This document shows, piece by piece, positions 62,278 to 64,000 of a stretch of DNA of 64,000 nucleotides. Under the pieces are notes generated by a model, which had not been told where the DNA came from, searched no databases, and saw nothing but the letters and a program-made list of their open reading frames with translations. The position numbers and the translations under genes are program-made. This DNA is from Methylocystis echinoides (GTDB taxonomy: Bacteria > Pseudomonadota > Alphaproteobacteria > Rhizobiales > Beijerinckiaceae), in NCBI RefSeq assembly GCF_027923385.1, contig NZ_BSEC01000001.1, forward strand, positions 1,190,501 to 1,254,500, written 5' to 3'. Every line of letters starts with the position of its first letter. Position 1 is the stretch's first letter.

Positions 62278-63390
62278 CTAGAAGTAGCTCTCCAGCGTAC
62301 CGCGCCGGCGCACGTCGAGCGTCGCGCAATGGAAGGCGCCGCCGAAGGCCGCGTAATGCAGGAAGGGAACGGGGATCGGCTCGAAGCCCCATTTCTCCAC
62401 CTGGCGCATCATGTTGGTGTGATGCGGGTCGACGATCATCCGCTTCTCGTCGACCATCAGAATGTTCATGCTCAGCCATTTGCCGCACATGGACGTGATC
62501 TTGAGAATGCGGTCGTCGATCGGGTCCGGATCGGGCGCGACCAGAATGTCCCATTTTTTCAGGACGTCGGGCAATTCGTCGGGGTTGATGTATTCCGGGT
62601 TGATCAGCACCTTTCCGGGGCCGAGCGGCAGGATCGTGGTGTCGATGTGCATCGGATTGGGGCAGCGGCTCTTGATCTCATGGATGCGATAGCCTTCGCC
62701 CAGATGTCGCCGCAGCCAGTCGACGCCCATCGCGTTCGTCACATTTGAGCGGGTGACGAAAATGTCCCGGCCGCAGCGGAAGAAGTCGGCGGCGTCGAAG
62801 ACCGGCTCGAACTCCGTGAGAATGTAGCGGATCGGCTCGCCCTTCTCCGGAAGTTTGAAATTGGGGTCGAAGAGCTCGTCGGTGAGCTGCGGCTTGGGGG
62901 CCGACGTCCAGCGCGCGCCGCGGCGGAAATAATCTTTCAGGATCGGGCGATAGGAGTGAGTCTCGAAATAGCGGCAGGGCCATGCCATGGGCGTTTCGAT
63001 GATCTCCTCGCCGATGACGAGCATGGAATCGCGCGGGCAGGAATTGCAGAAGCCGCGTGACGACCAGTCGGGCGTCGAGAATTTTGCCTTGTGATTATAG
63101 GCGTCCGGCCGCGTGACGGTGACGCCGAGCTGCTCGAGCACGCTGATGAAATTATCGAGCTCCTGCTGGGCGGGCTCGACCATGAATTTGGGGAATCGGA
63201 AGCCCGCAGCCAGCGCCTGCGCGCGCGCCGCCATGCCGGGAATGTTGCAGGTGACGACCGGATGGTCGGAGGGGATCGTCGAGCCTTCGAGGCGTCCGAC
63301 GATGATCTCCTCCAGAGGGTCCCACTCATTGTGGGAGCTGACCGGACACGCGGCGGTTTCGGAACCGCCCAATGGCGCATGCATGTTCAT
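62278..63390 (-). CDS. AGAT-type amidinotransferase (glycine/amine amidinotransferase family)
   Basis: A 370-aa enzyme strongly resembling arginine:glycine amidinotransferase, which moves the amidino group of arginine to an amine (guanidinoacetate in animals). The catalytic triad of human AGAT (Asp254, His303, Cys407) has matching positions Asp199 (FDAADFFRCGRD), His248 (NPMHIDTT) and Cys355 (GGAFHCATLDVRRRGTL). The length fits a bacterial form without the mitochondrial leader. The acceptor amine is not readable. It is convergent to a guanidinium-exporter-like gene; a link is possible. Confidence 0.87.
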   Translation of the reverse strand: MNMHAPLGGSETAACPVSSHNEWDPLEEIIVGRLEGSTIPSDHPVVTCNIPGMAARAQALAAGFRFPKFMVEPAQQELDNFISVLEQLGVTVTRPDAYNHKAKFSTPDWSSRGFCNSCPRDSMLVIGEEIIETPMAWPCRYFETHSYRPILKDYFRRGARWTSAPKPQLTDELFDPNFKLPEKGEPIRYILTEFEPVFDAADFFRCGRDIFVTRSNVTNAMGVDWLRRHLGEGYRIHEIKSRCPNPMHIDTTILPLGPGKVLINPEYINPDELPDVLKKWDILVAPDPDPIDDRILKITSMCGKWLSMNILMVDEKRMIVDPHHTNMMRQVEKWGFEPIPVPFLHYAAFGGAFHCATLDVRRRGTLESYF

Positions 63391-63485
63391 ATCAAAAAAT
63401 CCTTGTGGGACCCCGATTTCCGCCCGGTTTCCAGTTGTCCGGGCGGGCTTAATATGGCGGATGAACGGCGTCTGTCCATTGCCGC

Positions 63486-63515
63486 TTGCGTCCTCGACCG
63501 GTTTCGCTCTATAAG
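63486..63515 (+). promoter_or_regulatory. Probable sigma-70-type promoter of rpmI-rplT
   Basis: TTGCGT (63486-63491), an 18-base spacer and TATAAG (63510-63515), about 135 bases upstream of rpmI. No infC is present before rpmI, so this promoter probably starts the transcript. Confidence 0.5.
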
Positions 63516-63649
63516 CCGTGCCTCTGAACCGCCCGGCCAGTGATGGGCTGCCGTGGCGGTTCTTTTCGCTCGCGCGAAAGGCGCCTCACGAGTCCGTCCG
63601 GACCGGAAGCGCCGCCAAGAACAACAGGGCCACGGCCCAGGAGAGCAAA

Positions 63650-63850
63650 ATGCCCAAGCTGAAGACAAAATCCGGCGCCAAGAAGCGCTTCAAGATCACC
63701 GGGACTGGCAAAGTGGTCTACGCCCATCAGGGCAAGCGCCACGGCATGATCAAGCGCACCAACAAGGCGATCAGAAACCTGCGCGGGACGAACGTTCTGT
63801 TCAAGACCGACGGCGACAACGTCAAGAAATACTTCCTGCCGAACGGCTAA
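63650..63850 (+). CDS. rpmI: 50S ribosomal protein L35
   Basis: The 66-aa product [15 protein letters not shown] is a typical L35, with an ATG start at 63650 behind GGAGAG. It is followed by rplT 34 bases later. The usual infC gene is not upstream. Confidence 0.97.
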   Translation: MPKLKTKSGAKKRFKITGTGKVVYAHQGKRHGMIKRTNKAIRNLRGTNVLFKTDGDNVKKYFLPNG

Positions 63851-63884
63851 TCGTCCCGACACAAGATTCTGAAGGAGTTTCGTC

Positions 63885-64000
63885 ATGGCTCGCGTGAAAC
63901 GGGGCGTTACGTCCCACGCCAAGCACAAGAAGACGCTGAAGGCCGCCAAGGGCTTCTACGGCCGCCGCAAGAATACGATCCGCACCGCCAAGGCCGCGGT
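63885..64000 (+). CDS. rplT: 50S ribosomal protein L20, N-terminal part, cut by the window end
   Basis: The first 38 codons ([16 protein letters not shown] then [13 protein letters not shown]) match the start of L20, which binds 23S rRNA and often represses the rpmI-rplT mRNA. An AAGGAG ribosome site precedes the ATG. The rest lies outside the window. Confidence 0.95.
   Translation, partial: MARVKRGVTSHAKHKKTLKAAKGFYGRRKNTIRTAKAA

Overview
The window is high-GC DNA from an alphaproteobacterium, most likely of the order Hyphomicrobiales (Rhizobiales). The support is lineage-restricted families (DUF2794, DUF4167, DUF6456, an RpoH with its RpoH box), a long alphaproteobacterial RpoB (1382 aa) and RpoC (1391 aa), and an HWE-type sensor kinase. 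A methylotroph or methanotroph relative is possible from general style, but no C1-oxidation gene is present to prove it.

Layout. 0-3.6 kb: a tldE/tldD-type pair and an RluA-family pseudouridine synthase. 3.7-5.6 kb: a separate SGNH hydrolase and acyltransferase-3, a likely split O-acetylation pair. 5.8-12.4 kb: a crotonase, cysE-lemA, sufE, a DnaA-domain-IV-like protein with a DUF6456 protein, an anchored unknown protein, yidD and a P-loop kinase. 12.6-22.2 kb: rplJ-rplL-rpoB-rpoC standing alone, without rplKA upstream or rpsL downstream. 22.8-27 kb: a small secreted protein and pheS-pheT. 27-32.5 kb: a large FG-GAP/DUF4214 protein, a Pta/Ptb-type acyltransferase, a YgjP-type metallopeptidase, and an SCO protein with a secreted partner. 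32.6-36.5 kb: a HerA-like ATPase, rpoH and a short-chain dehydrogenase. 36.5-40.3 kb: an SsuABC/TauABC-type importer and a glycosyltransferase. 40.5-48.8 kb: parE, an HWE kinase, mutT, a divergent lipoprotein locus with a palindromic control region, argJ and a DUF4167 protein. 49.2-53 kb: prmC, htpG and a DUF2794 protein. 53-54.6 kb: an intact IS1182-type insertion sequence. 54.6-64 kb: a BI-1/YccA protein, an anchored periplasmic protein, a lytic transglycosylase, comM, a hybrid kinase, a pirin, a SugE/Gdx-type exporter, an AGAT-type amidinotransferase, rpmI and the start of rplT.

Most of this is ordinary chromosomal housekeeping. Clearly mobile or repetitive DNA consists of one IS and several families of short palindromic intergenic repeats, one of which lies between rpoB and rpoC. 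The most informative oddities are: (i) the IS is flanked by two exact copies of a complete terminator hairpin (24 bp) and carries inward-pointing terminators at both ends; (ii) an AGAT-type amidinotransferase sits convergent to a guanidinium-exporter-type SMR protein; (iii) a stand-alone DnaA domain-IV-like protein is translationally coupled to a DUF6456 protein; (iv) two divergent lipoprotein genes share an AT-rich control region with a perfect 11-bp inverted repeat. No CRISPR array, prophage, tRNA or rRNA was seen. I found no clearly new multi-gene defence or biosynthetic system; items (ii)-(iv) are the best candidates for new biology.
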